Origin: Lautropia dentalis
GTDB taxonomy: Bacteria > Pseudomonadota > Gammaproteobacteria > Burkholderiales > Burkholderiaceae_E
Assembly (NCBI RefSeq): GCF_003892345.1
Contig: NZ_RRUE01000001.1
Span: 589,008-653,007, forward strand
Direction: 5' to 3'
DNA: 64,000 bases
A program made the translations under genes and the position numbers. The notes under the pieces were generated by a model that saw only the letters and a program-made list of their open reading frames with translations, had not been told where the DNA came from and did not search any database. Shown piece after piece: positions 50,190 to 59,200 of the stretch (positions are counted from its first letter, which is position 1; each line of letters begins with the position of its first letter).

Positions 50190-52061
50190 ATGTTGAAAAC
50201 CGCATTGGGCGAACTGCGTGTACTGCTGGTCGAGGATGATCCGGCCTGGCAGCACATGATCTCGGTAGGGATGGGCGAGAGGGGCATCGACGTCCAGGTC
50301 ACGGATCAGCTCGGCAAGGCCATTCCCATGCTGGAACGCCTGATGCCCGATGCCGTCATGGTCGACGACTCCCTGTCGGATACCGACAGCGTGGCCTCGG
50401 TTCGGCAGCTGCGCGAAGCCATCGGCAGCCGGCAGATCCCCATCATCGTCATGTCCAATCACGACAACGACGTGGGCATCGGCAAGGCCCTGGCGGCCGG
50501 CGCCACCGACTACTGCCAGAAATCACAGCAATGGACCCAGCTGGCCGAACGACTGCTGCATGGTATCAATCTTGCCAAGGCACAGGCGGCCGGCAATGAT
50601 ACATCCGGGACACAAAAGGGCGAGAACAGTGGCCGCGATGCCGCTGTCGACCCCCTCGATGCCATCCGCAGCCAGCGCGAGCAGGCCAACCGCGACCCCC
50701 TGACCGGCCTGTTCAGCCGTGCCGCCTTCATGCAGAAGGGGCAGATGCTGCTGCGCCGCCGCCGGCCGCAGGGACACGTGGCCGCCATCATGATGCTCGA
50801 CATCGACCGCTTCCGCCGCATCAACGAGGCCTTCGGCCAGCGGGCCGGCGATCGGGTGCTGCAGCACGTGGCCGAATGCCTGCGTCACGCCTTTCGCAAC
50901 CTGCGCCAGGCCGATCCCGCCAATGCCGGCGACGACACCGACATGCCCGACCTGCTGATCGGGCGTCTCACCGGCGATGAATATGCGCTGGTCTTCTCCA
51001 GCCTGCCCAACGAGGAAACCGCCCGCAAGGCCGCCGAGATCATTCAGGCGCACCTGCGCCGCGCCTTCCAGATCGACGGGCTGGACCTGATGCTGCGCAC
51101 CTCCATCGGTGCCGCCTGGTTCCCCCGGCACGGCCGCAACTTCGACATGCTGCTGGCCAAGGCCGACGTGGCCATGGGCGTGGCCCGCCAGCAGGGCGGC
51201 AACCGCCTGCTCGTCTACGATGACGCCTACGGCGAACAGCTGCGCGGCGACTTCGAACTGCAGTCGGCCCTGGCCACCGTGCTGGACCGCAACGAACTGA
51301 TCCTGCACTACCAGCCCATCATCGACACCCGCTACAACCGGGTGGTGGGTGTGGAGGCATTGATGCGCTGGATGCGGGGCTCGCAGATGCTCTCGCCCGG
51401 CAAGTTCATTCCGCTCGCCGAAGACAGCGGCCTCGACTTCCGCATGGGTGAATGGGCCATTTCCGAGGCCCTGCAGCAGCTGCGCCGCTGGCAGCGGGGT
51501 GGGGTGGCCATCCCGGGTGTGTCGGTGAACCTCAGCGTGCGCCACCTGCGCCAGCCCAGCCTGCTGCGCTCCATCCTGCAGGCACTCGAAGCCACCGAAA
51601 TGCAGCCGTCCGCACTTACGCTCGAACTCACCGAGATCGACGTGATGCGCGACATCGAGAACGTCCTGCCCACCCTCTGGGCGCTCAAGAAGGCCGGCAT
51701 CCGCATTGCGTTGGATGACTTCGGCACCGGCTTCTCGTCGGTCTCCTACCTGACCCGCATGCCGGTCGATACCCTCAAGATCGACCGCGTCTTCGTCAGC
51801 AACATGGAAAACGACATCGCCCAGCTCAAGGTCGTGCGCAGCATCATCGCGCTGGCCGGGGCGCTGGACCTGCAGATCATCGGCGAGGGCGTCGAGCGCA
51901 CCGAGGAGATGCACATGCTGCAGAAGCTCGGCTGCCAGGACCTGCAGGGCTACCTGTTCAGCAAACCCATGACAGCCGCCCAGCTGGAGCGCTGGATGAC
52001 CGAGAACCACATCATGCCGGGGCGCGGCTGGCCGGGGGAGGGGACGACAGCCGGCTCCTAG
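50190..52061 (+). CDS. Response regulator with degenerate GGDEF and intact EAL domain (c-di-GMP phosphodiesterase)
   Basis: 623 residues from ATG 50190. Receiver domain (about 8-125) with acidic pocket VEDDPAW and phospho-acceptor in [15 protein letters not shown] domain (about 160-345) in which the signature reads RLTGDEYAL, so cyclase activity is unlikely. EAL domain (about 360-610) with all catalytic marks: [45 protein letters not shown] and IIGEGVE. It should hydrolyse c-di-GMP to pGpG, controlled by phosphorylation. No histidine kinase gene adjoins it, so the partner kinase is elsewhere. Confidence 0.93.
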   Translation: MLKTALGELRVLLVEDDPAWQHMISVGMGERGIDVQVTDQLGKAIPMLERLMPDAVMVDDSLSDTDSVASVRQLREAIGSRQIPIIVMSNHDNDVGIGKALAAGATDYCQKSQQWTQLAERLLHGINLAKAQAAGNDTSGTQKGENSGRDAAVDPLDAIRSQREQANRDPLTGLFSRAAFMQKGQMLLRRRRPQGHVAAIMMLDIDRFRRINEAFGQRAGDRVLQHVAECLRHAFRNLRQADPANAGDDTDMPDLLIGRLTGDEYALVFSSLPNEETARKAAEIIQAHLRRAFQIDGLDLMLRTSIGAAWFPRHGRNFDMLLAKADVAMGVARQQGGNRLLVYDDAYGEQLRGDFELQSALATVLDRNELILHYQPIIDTRYNRVVGVEALMRWMRGSQMLSPGKFIPLAEDSGLDFRMGEWAISEALQQLRRWQRGGVAIPGVSVNLSVRHLRQPSLLRSILQALEATEMQPSALTLELTEIDVMRDIENVLPTLWALKKAGIRIALDDFGTGFSSVSYLTRMPVDTLKIDRVFVSNMENDIAQLKVVRSIIALAGALDLQIIGEGVERTEEMHMLQKLGCQDLQGYLFSKPMTAAQLERWMTENHIMPGRGWPGEGTTAGS

Positions 52062-52168
52062 ACGCATTCGCCCTCGCGCTGGCTCCAGCTGTGTGCCGGA
52101 ACGAGTCCACGCACGCTCTGCCCACGACCCGCAGCCCGATGGTGCCATCGTTTCGCGTCCTGCCATAC

Positions 52169-52189
52169 AAAGCGTTACGATAACGCTTT
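52169..52189. promoter_or_regulatory. Perfect 9-bp inverted repeat upstream of rpiA
   Basis: AAAGCGTTA-CGA-TAACGCTTT, exactly palindromic and 20 bp before the rpiA ATG. It looks like an operator for a dimeric repressor such as a LacI-type protein; a 5'-UTR hairpin is the alternative. Confidence 0.65.
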
Positions 52190-52209
52190 ACGGACAACAA
52201 ATTGCTCCC

Positions 52210-52908
52210 ATGGACGCAGCAGAAAAGGCCGCCCGCAAGGCCCATCAGGACGAACTCAAACAGGCCGCCGCCGAAAAGGCACTCGACTGGCTCACCCCCG
52301 GCAAGGTGGTGGGCGTGGGCAGTGGCTCCACCGTCGCCTTCTTCATCGAGGCCCTGGGGCGTCGCCGCAAGGATTTCCCCCAGGCCGTGTCCAGCTCGCT
52401 GCGCAGCACCGAACTGCTCCGTGAAGCCGGTATCGAGGTGCTCGACCTCAACCAGATCGACGAGATCGACTGCTACGTCGACGGGGCCGACGAGGTCGAT
52501 CCCGGCTTTGCCCTCATCAAGGGCGGCGGTGGCGCACTCACCCGCGAGAAGATCGTCGCCCAGGCATCACGCCACTTCGTCTGCATCGTCGACGAATCCA
52601 AGTACGTCCCGGTGCTGGGCCAGTTCCCGCTGCCTGTTGAGGTCGTGCCCATGGCCATGCATCTGGTCGGTCGCCAGCTCGAGAAACTGGGTGGTACCGT
52701 CCGCGAACGTGCCGGCTACATCACCGACAACGGCAACCCCATTCTCGACGTCTCGGGCCTGCAGATCAGCGACCCCGTCGCGCTGGAAGAGACCATCAAC
52801 CAGTGGCCGGGCGTCGTCACCAACGGCATCTTCGCCCGCCGCCGTCCCGAAACCGTGCTGATCGCCGGCATGCACGGCGTGCAGGCGTTGGGCAAGGACA
52901 AGGCCTGA
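52210..52908 (+). CDS. rpiA: Ribose-5-phosphate isomerase A
   Basis: 232 residues ([18 protein letters not shown]). Motifs: [10 protein letters not shown] phosphate loop, [13 protein letters not shown] with the catalytic Asp/Glu region, [15 protein letters not shown] with the catalytic Glu and Lys, and DESKYV. It interconverts ribose-5-phosphate and ribulose-5-phosphate in the pentose phosphate pathway. It is a single gene with the palindrome 52169-52189 in front and a strong terminator behind. Confidence 0.97.
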   Translation: MDAAEKAARKAHQDELKQAAAEKALDWLTPGKVVGVGSGSTVAFFIEALGRRRKDFPQAVSSSLRSTELLREAGIEVLDLNQIDEIDCYVDGADEVDPGFALIKGGGGALTREKIVAQASRHFVCIVDESKYVPVLGQFPLPVEVVPMAMHLVGRQLEKLGGTVRERAGYITDNGNPILDVSGLQISDPVALEETINQWPGVVTNGIFARRRPETVLIAGMHGVQALGKDKA

Positions 52909-53070
52909 GCCGGGGCAGGGCTGATCCTGCCTCCACATGGCGGCCCGTCGGTACATGACCGGGGCCGCGCAGGGAGGAACGCGGCCATGCAGCGCCGGGA
53001 AACTGCCCCCGGGTCAGCTGCCCGGGCCGGATCTGCCTCGGGGCCTTGCGGGCACGGCCCATCCCGAAAA

Positions 53071-53101
53071 GTGAAAAGCCGGCCCAGGGCCGGCTTTTCA
53101 C
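53071..53101. terminator. Bidirectional terminator between rpiA and yggX
   Basis: GTGAAAAGCCGGCCC and its perfect 15-bp complement separated by a single base; T-runs on both strands. It ends the convergent rpiA and argA-yggX transcripts. Confidence 0.9.
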
Positions 53102-53144
53102 CGCAAGCCATCAGGAAAAGGTGTCCCTTCCCGACGGCCGGCCA

Positions 53145-53417
53145 TCAGGCCGACGGCGGCACGTAGCCTTCCGGCCGGTCGGCGCCCTCGCCGAAGAAGT
53201 AGTTTTCCATCTGCTGGGCCAGATAGCGGCGGGCACGGATGTCTGCCAGATTGAGCCGGTTCTCGTTCACCAGCATCGTCTGGTGGGAAATCCAGCCAGC
53301 CCAGGCTTCCTTCGATACGTTTTCGTAGATACGCTTGCCCAGATCGCCGGGATACGGCGGACGATCCAGCCCCTCGGCTTCCTTGTGCAGCTTGATGCAG
53401 TGGACCATACGGGCCAT
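53145..53417 (-). CDS. yggX: Oxidative-damage/Fe(2+)-trafficking protein YggX
   Basis: 90 residues from ATG 53417, AGGA upstream. [19 protein letters not shown], split, with the single conserved Cys at position 7, then [20 protein letters not shown] and [15 protein letters not shown]; this is the complete YggX family pattern. It protects Fe-S enzymes from oxidative damage. It lies 75 bp after argA on the same strand, an arrangement conserved in Burkholderiales. Confidence 0.97.
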   Translation of the reverse strand: MARMVHCIKLHKEAEGLDRPPYPGDLGKRIYENVSKEAWAGWISHQTMLVNENRLNLADIRARRYLAQQMENYFFGEGADRPEGYVPPSA

Positions 53418-53492
53418 GGTGCTCTTCCTCAAAACAAGATGACCGCCGATGGTACCGCGTCCCCCGCCCGGCTGTGAATGGCCTGCCGCCTT

Positions 53493-54899
53493 TCACAGCC
53501 GCTTCAGCAGCACCTGCGACTTGCGCTGCCAGTTGTACAGCTGCCGCCGCGACCCCGGCAGGTCATCCACCGAGCCCATCACGAAACCCCGCTTCAGGAA
53601 CCAGTGCGCCGTGCGCGTCGTCAGCACGAACAGCCGGGTGATGCCCGCTGCCCGTGCCCGCTGCTCGATCCGCTGCAGCAGCCGTTCCCCGTCCCCCGAA
53701 CCCTGCACCGACGGGTTCACCGCCAGACAGGCCATCTCCGCCATCCGCTCCTGCGCAAACGCATACATCGCCGCACAGCCAAAGATCACCTGATCGTGCT
53801 CGATCACCGTGAAATTGCCGATCTCTGCCTCGATCAGCGCCCGGTCGCGCTTGACCAGTGTCCCGTCCGCCTCCAGCGGCTGGATCAGCGCCAGAATCCC
53901 GCTCACATCCTCGATCGTCGCCTCGCGTACCGCCTCCAGCGTCTCCCGCACCACCATCGTCCCCACACCATCGTGCAGGAAGAACTCCAGCAGTACCGAG
54001 CCATCCACCGCAAACGGCACCACGTGCGAGCGCGCCACGCCCCCTTCGCACGCCTTCAGCGCTGCCGTCAGATAGATCCGCAGCGGCAGTTCCAGATCCG
54101 GCTGCGCCAGCACCGCCCGCGCCTGCGCCTCCGAAATCTCCGTCTGGATCCGCCCGTCCTCGCCCCGCACCCCCGGCACCTCGGCCAGGAACACCAGCTT
54201 GTCCGCATTCAGCGCCATGGCCGTGATCGCCGCCACGTCCTCCATGGCCAGATTGAACGCCTCGCCCGTCGCCGAATAGCCGATATTGGACAGCAGCACG
54301 ATCTGCTGGTTGTCCAGCGCATGCCGGATCGAGGCCGCATCCACCTTGCGCACCAGTCCGCTGTACGCAAAATCCACTCCATCCACGATGCCCACCGGCC
54401 GTGCCAGCGTGAAATTGCCCGACACCACCCGGATCCCCGCATTGGCCATTGGCGTATTGGCCAGCCCCTGCGAAAACGCAGCCTCCATGTCGTAGCGGAT
54501 TTCGCCGGCTGCCTCCTTGGCGCATTCCAGCGCCACCGCATCCGTGATGCGCAGCCCGTCGTGATAGTGCGACGCCTGCCCGCGCAGCCGCAGCTGCGCA
54601 TTGATCTGTGGCCGGCAGCCGTTGACGATCACCACCCGGATCCCGATGGAGTGCAGCAGGCTCAGATCGTGAATCAGTGCATTCAGCGCGTTTTCCACCA
54701 GCAGCATTTCCCCCGGAATGCCCACCACGAAGGTCTGCCCCCGAAACTTGTGGATCGACGGCGCCACCTGCCGCAGCCAGTCCACGAACTGCTGGTGAAC
54801 CGTCTGCGCTGCCGGTTGCGCCTGCACCGGAGACGAAGCGGCCTGGCCTCCCGCAACGGGTGCGCTCAGCGCGGGCAGGGGGGAAGGGGAATGCGTCAT
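53493..54899 (-). CDS. argA: N-acetylglutamate synthase
   Basis: 468 residues. An N-terminal amino-acid-kinase domain (about 45-300; FVVGIPGEMLL, VVIVNGCRPQINAQLR, VSGNFTLARPVGIVDG) is followed by a GNAT acetyltransferase domain (about 315-468; EIGNFTVIEHDQVIFGCAAM, LAVNPSVQGSGDGERLLQ, TTRTAHWFLKRGF). This is the classical two-domain ArgA, which starts arginine synthesis and is inhibited by arginine. The first about 30 residues are Ala/Pro/Gln-rich. A dispersed motif copy sits 52-80 bp before the ATG. Confidence 0.97.
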   Translation of the reverse strand: MTHSPSPLPALSAPVAGGQAASSPVQAQPAAQTVHQQFVDWLRQVAPSIHKFRGQTFVVGIPGEMLLVENALNALIHDLSLLHSIGIRVVIVNGCRPQINAQLRLRGQASHYHDGLRITDAVALECAKEAAGEIRYDMEAAFSQGLANTPMANAGIRVVSGNFTLARPVGIVDGVDFAYSGLVRKVDAASIRHALDNQQIVLLSNIGYSATGEAFNLAMEDVAAITAMALNADKLVFLAEVPGVRGEDGRIQTEISEAQARAVLAQPDLELPLRIYLTAALKACEGGVARSHVVPFAVDGSVLLEFFLHDGVGTMVVRETLEAVREATIEDVSGILALIQPLEADGTLVKRDRALIEAEIGNFTVIEHDQVIFGCAAMYAFAQERMAEMACLAVNPSVQGSGDGERLLQRIEQRARAAGITRLFVLTTRTAHWFLKRGFVMGSVDDLPGSRRQLYNWQRKSQVLLKRL

Positions 54900-55045
54900 G
54901 GCAAAACCTGCGTCATGTCTGGAACGTGTCGGGAGCCTGTTTGCAGCCGCGCAGGGTTGAGCAGATTCATGACACGTCCGGTGGTTCCGGGGATGATCGC
55001 TTCCGTGTCAGCGAAACCGAAGGGCCATTGATTCCATGATACGTT

Positions 55046-55504
55046 CTAGGCAGAAGGGCTGTCGCCCCCGGATGCGCTGGCCGACAGCATTCGCTCCGCT
55101 GCCTTGGCCAGAAACCCCGATCGCGTTTCGTGGTGAGCCGAGGCATAGGCGTCCACCCGTGCCAGAAGATACTCGGGCCAGCTTACATTGAAACGGGTCT
55201 GCCGGACAGAATATCGACCCACATCGAGGTCGACCAGTCCCCAGATTGCATCGGCATAGCCTTCCTGCAGCTTGAGATCGTCGATACGGCTGGCCTGAAT
55301 GCCGTTGAATGCCCCGTCTTCGAGCAGCCCCTCGATGTGAAAGCCGATGGCCTCGCGCACGTTCTCCATGGCCTCCTCGACGGTTTCTCCTGCCGAAAAG
55401 CAGCCAGGCAGATCCGGCACGCTCACGCCATACACGGACGCCGGATCCTTGTGAATGGCTACCGGAAGATGGATGACACTGCTTCTGGATCGTTTGTCGT
55501 TCAT
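55046..55504 (-). CDS. hicB: HicB family antitoxin
   Basis: 152 residues. The N-terminal HicB fold (YGVSVPDLPGCFSAGETVEEAMENV, split; then EAIGFHIEGLLEDG) binds and neutralises HicA. The C-terminus (FNVSWPEYLLARVDAYAS; TRSGFLAKAAERML) is a ribbon-helix-helix-type DNA-binding segment. Its start overlaps the hicA stop by four bases, so the toxin comes first, as is common for hicAB. Confidence 0.9.
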   Translation of the reverse strand: MNDKRSRSSVIHLPVAIHKDPASVYGVSVPDLPGCFSAGETVEEAMENVREAIGFHIEGLLEDGAFNGIQASRIDDLKLQEGYADAIWGLVDLDVGRYSVRQTRFNVSWPEYLLARVDAYASAHHETRSGFLAKAAERMLSASASGGDSPSA

Positions 55505-55686
55505 TTCAGCCCTGCCTGCCTGAGTATGCTGTTGACCGTTCCCTGTGGAAGATCCTTGTTGGGATGGGGGATCGTCACGCGTCCTGGTTTCTGCGGATGC
55601 CGGTACTGCCGATGGCTTCCCCGCGTGGCAACCAGATACCAGCCATCATCCTCGATCATCCTGATCAACTGCCTGCTGTCAACCAT
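55501..55686 (-). CDS. hicA: HicA family mRNA-interferase toxin
   Basis: 61 residues with the complete double-stranded-RNA-binding-like HicA fold: MVDSRQLIRMIEDDGWYLV, catalytic His in RGSHRQYRHP, VTIPHPNKDLPQGTVNSILRQAG. It cleaves mRNA when not bound by HicB. An operator-like palindrome lies 20 bp upstream. Confidence 0.92.
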   Translation of the reverse strand: MVDSRQLIRMIEDDGWYLVATRGSHRQYRHPQKPGRVTIPHPNKDLPQGTVNSILRQAGLK

Positions 55687-55705
55687 GGGGACTCAGTATC
55701 TAAAA

Positions 55706-55721
55706 TGTGTATTATTACACA
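55706..55721. promoter_or_regulatory. Operator-like palindrome upstream of hicAB
   Basis: TGTGTA-TTAT-TACACA, a perfect inverted repeat in an AT-rich patch 20 bp before hicA. On the minus strand it sits between TTGTCG and TTAGAT, a possible -35/-10 pair, so HicB bound here would block the promoter. Confidence 0.6.
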
Positions 55722-55869
55722 CGACAATACGGCCAGCAACGATGCTTTCCAGCAGTGCCCTGAAGTCATTGAGGATTCTGCCCCCCTGCTGCCTTCTCCT
55801 GCTCGCCCAGAGAGACAGGGACAAACAGGTCCATACACACTTCCGGCCGCACCGTACCCGGCAAGTTCC

Positions 55870-56075
55870 CGTCGAAGTCGCGACATGACGAGTCTGGGAA
55901 GCGGCACGGGGAGGGGAGGCTCCTGCGGCGATTTCGCGGTAGCCGTGGAACCTTTTTTGCCCCGTGGGCAAAAAAGTTCATAGGCGCCTGTTTTTGCCGG
56001 CCACGACGCAGGTCGTGGACGTCAAAAACAGGCTGAGCGCATGAGCCGCAGGAGCCTCCCGCTCCCCGTGCCGCC
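55870..56075 (+). repeat. Structured intergenic repeat, copy D
   Basis: Complete copy. Stem 1 CTTTTTTGCCC (55952-55962) / GGGCAAAAAAG (55966-55976), perfect; stem 2 CCTGTTTTTG / CAAAAACAGG, perfect; core hairpin 56001-56018; outer arms GGGAGGCTCCTGCGG-like and CCGCAGGAGCCTCCC close the element. Confidence 0.9.
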
Positions 56076-56201
56076 TCACCCGGAGCCGTCCTCCGCGAAG
56101 CCCGGTCCGAAGCCGCCTTTCGCGGCACAAGGCCCTCCCCGAGGCTGTCCCCCGTGATCCAGAACCTCGCCACGGGACGCCTTCCCCACCCCGAAGTTCC
56201 G

Positions 56202-56230
56202 CCGACAGGGATCCCCCGCTTCCCTATAAT
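56202..56230 (+). promoter_or_regulatory. Promoter of hrpA, giving a leaderless start
   Basis: CCGACA (56202-56207), 17-nt spacer, perfect TATAAT (56225-56230). Transcription would begin about 56237, at the GTG of 56238. Confidence 0.6.
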
Positions 56231-56237
56231 CGCCCCC

Positions 56238-59200
56238 GTGAACACGACATCTCCCCAGCCCCCGAAACCGGCTTCCCAGGCGGCCTCCCAGCCCGTGCCG
56301 GCCCGCCCCGTTCCCTCCGCCATCCAGACCGTCATCGACGCGCTCCCCGTCACCGAACACCGTGACCGCATCATCGATGCCATCCGCAATCATCGCGTCG
56401 TCATCGTCTCCGGCGAAACCGGCTCCGGCAAGACCACCCAGCTGCCCAAGTTCTGCCTCGAAGCCGGTCGTGCGGCCCGCAACGGCAGGACACGCCGCGG
56501 CGGCCTCATCGGCCATACCCAGCCACGCCGCATCGCCGCCAGCAGCGTGGCCACCCGCATCGCCGAAGAAATGGGTACCCCGCTGGGCACCGACGTCGGC
56601 TACAAGATACGCTTCAACGAAAAGGTCTCCCCCGGCACCCGCATCAAGCTGATGACCGACGGCATCCTGCTGGCCGAAAGCCAGCGCGACCGCCTGCTGT
56701 CCGCCTACGACACCCTCATCATCGACGAGGCCCACGAACGCAGCCTCAACATCGATTTTCTGCTGGGCTACCTCAAGCAGCTCATCGACGGCCCCCGGCG
56801 GGATGACCTCAAACTCATCATCACCTCCGCCACCATCGATGCCGCCCGCTTCGCCGAACACTTCGGCGAGCCCGGCAAACCGGCCCCCGTCATCGAAGTC
56901 TCCGGCCGTCTCTATCCGGTGGAAGTGCGCTACCGCGCACCCGAAGAAACGGCCGGCGAGGATGAGGACGACGAAACCGATCTTCCGTCGGCCATCGAAG
57001 CGGCCGTCCACGAACTCTGGAACGAGAAGCCCGGCGACGTGCTGGTCTTCCTGCCCGGCGAACGTGAAATCCGCGAAACCGCCGAACACCTGCAGCGTGC
57101 CGTCGCCCGTGGCGGATCATCGGGCGGCCGTGCTGCGAAGGGGCAGGGCGGTCGCAGCCGGGCCGACCTGCTGCTGGCCAGTGCCGAAATCGTTCCGCTC
57201 TATGCCCGCCTGCCGGCCGCCGATCAGCAGCGCGTCTTCAATCCGGGCAACGCACCACGCATCGTGCTGGCCACCAACGTGGCCGAAACCTCGCTGACCG
57301 TGCCGCGCATCCGTTACGTCATCGATTCGGGGCTGGCGCGCATGCTGCGCTACCGCATTCGCGGCAAGGTCGACCAGCTGCTCATCGAACCCGTTTCCCG
57401 CGCCGCTGCCAACCAGCGGGCCGGCCGCTGCGGCCGGGTGGCCGAGGGCGTCTGCATCCGCCTCTTCAGCGAATCCGATTTCCAGAACCGCCCGGCCTTC
57501 ACCGACCCGGAAATCCTGCGTTCGTCGCTCGCTTCCGTCATCCTGCGCATGAATGCGCTGGGCCTGTCGGAAGTCTCGGCCTTTCCGTTTCTCGACAAAC
57601 CCTCACCCAAGGCCATTGCCGACGGCTATGCTCTGCTCAACGAGCTGGGCGCCATGGACGACCGCCAGCGCCTCACCCCCATCGGCAAACAGCTGGCGCG
57701 CCTGCCGGTCGATCCGCGCCTGGCCCGCATGCTGCTGGCCGGTCACCGTACCGGCTGCCTGAACGAAACACTGATCATCACCGCGGCCCTGTCGGTGCAG
57801 GATCCGCGTGAACGCCCACCCACCGCCCAGCAGGCCGCGGATCAGGCACATGCCCGCTTCAACGTGCCCCAGTCCGATTTTCTGTCGTGGCTGAAACTCT
57901 GGCGTTACTGGCAGGAACAGCAGGCCACCCGCAGGCAGCGGGGCGAATCGCACCGCGCACTGGCCAACCGCATGGGCCGGGAATTCCTGTCCATTCGCAA
58001 ACTGCGCGAATGGGCCGATGTGATCAGCCAACTCACCGAACTGGTCCGTGGTCTGAACTGGCACATCAACGAAGACGAAGCGGCGCCGGATGTCATTCAC
58101 CGCGCGCTGCTCACCGGCCTGCTCGGCAACGTCGCCCACCGCCTGCCCGAAGGTCCGGGCTGGCAGGGTACGCACCAGCAGAAATTCGTGTTGCATCCGT
58201 CGTCCATTCTCAACCGCCGGGGGGCCGTGGCCAAACCCGAGCGTGGCAAACCCGGTACCCAGACCCCGCCGCAGAACCAGAAGGGTGCCCGCTGGCTGAT
58301 GGCGGCCGAAATGGTCGATACGGGTCGCCTGATGGCCCGCACCAATGCCGCTATCAAGCCGGAGTGGATCGAATCGGCCGCGCAGGACCTCATCCAGCGC
58401 TCCTGGAGCAATCCTCACTGGGAAAAGAACAGTGGCCGCGCCATGGCACACGAACGCGGTGTTCTCTACGGGCTGGTGCTCTACACTGCCCGCCGCGTGC
58501 CCTACGAAAAAATCGATCCGGCCGAATCCCGCCGCCTGATGATCCGCGATGGTCTGGTGGCCGGCGAATGGCCGTTCGATACCGATTTCATCCGTCACAA
58601 CCGCAAGGTCATTGCCGAGGTCGAACGGCTGGAACACAAGATCCGCCGCCCCGACCTGCTGGTCGATGAAGCATCGCTGGCCGCCTGGTTCGATGCGCAG
58701 ATCCCGGAGCACATCACCAACGCCCGCGACCTGCAGCAATGGTACCGGGAGGCAACGCAGGGCAAGGGACCTGTACGGGCAAAGGGAGGCTTTGATGCAG
58801 GGAGCGCTGGAAAGGCTCAAGATGCATTGCAAGACAGCGCCGGGTCCTCGGGGCGTGAAGTCATTGCAGGCACAGCGGGATTGCTTATGCTTTCCCGTGA
58901 AGCCCTGCTGAAGAAGGACACCGACGGCATCGACGAGGCGCGTTTTCCGCGTCTGCTGCGCATGCGTGGCGTGGATTTCACGCTCGGCTACCACTTCGAG
59001 CCCGGTGCCGCCGACGATGGTGTGACGCTGACCGTGCCGCTGCACGCACTCAACCAGGTCGATCCCGACCGCTGCGAATGGCTGGTGCCCGGCATGCTGG
59101 TGCAGAAGGTGTCGCTGCTGTTCAAGTCGCTGCCGCAGCGCTGGCGCCGCCACCTGCTGCCGCTCGATGCCACTGCTGCGGAATTCGTCAATGGCCTGTC

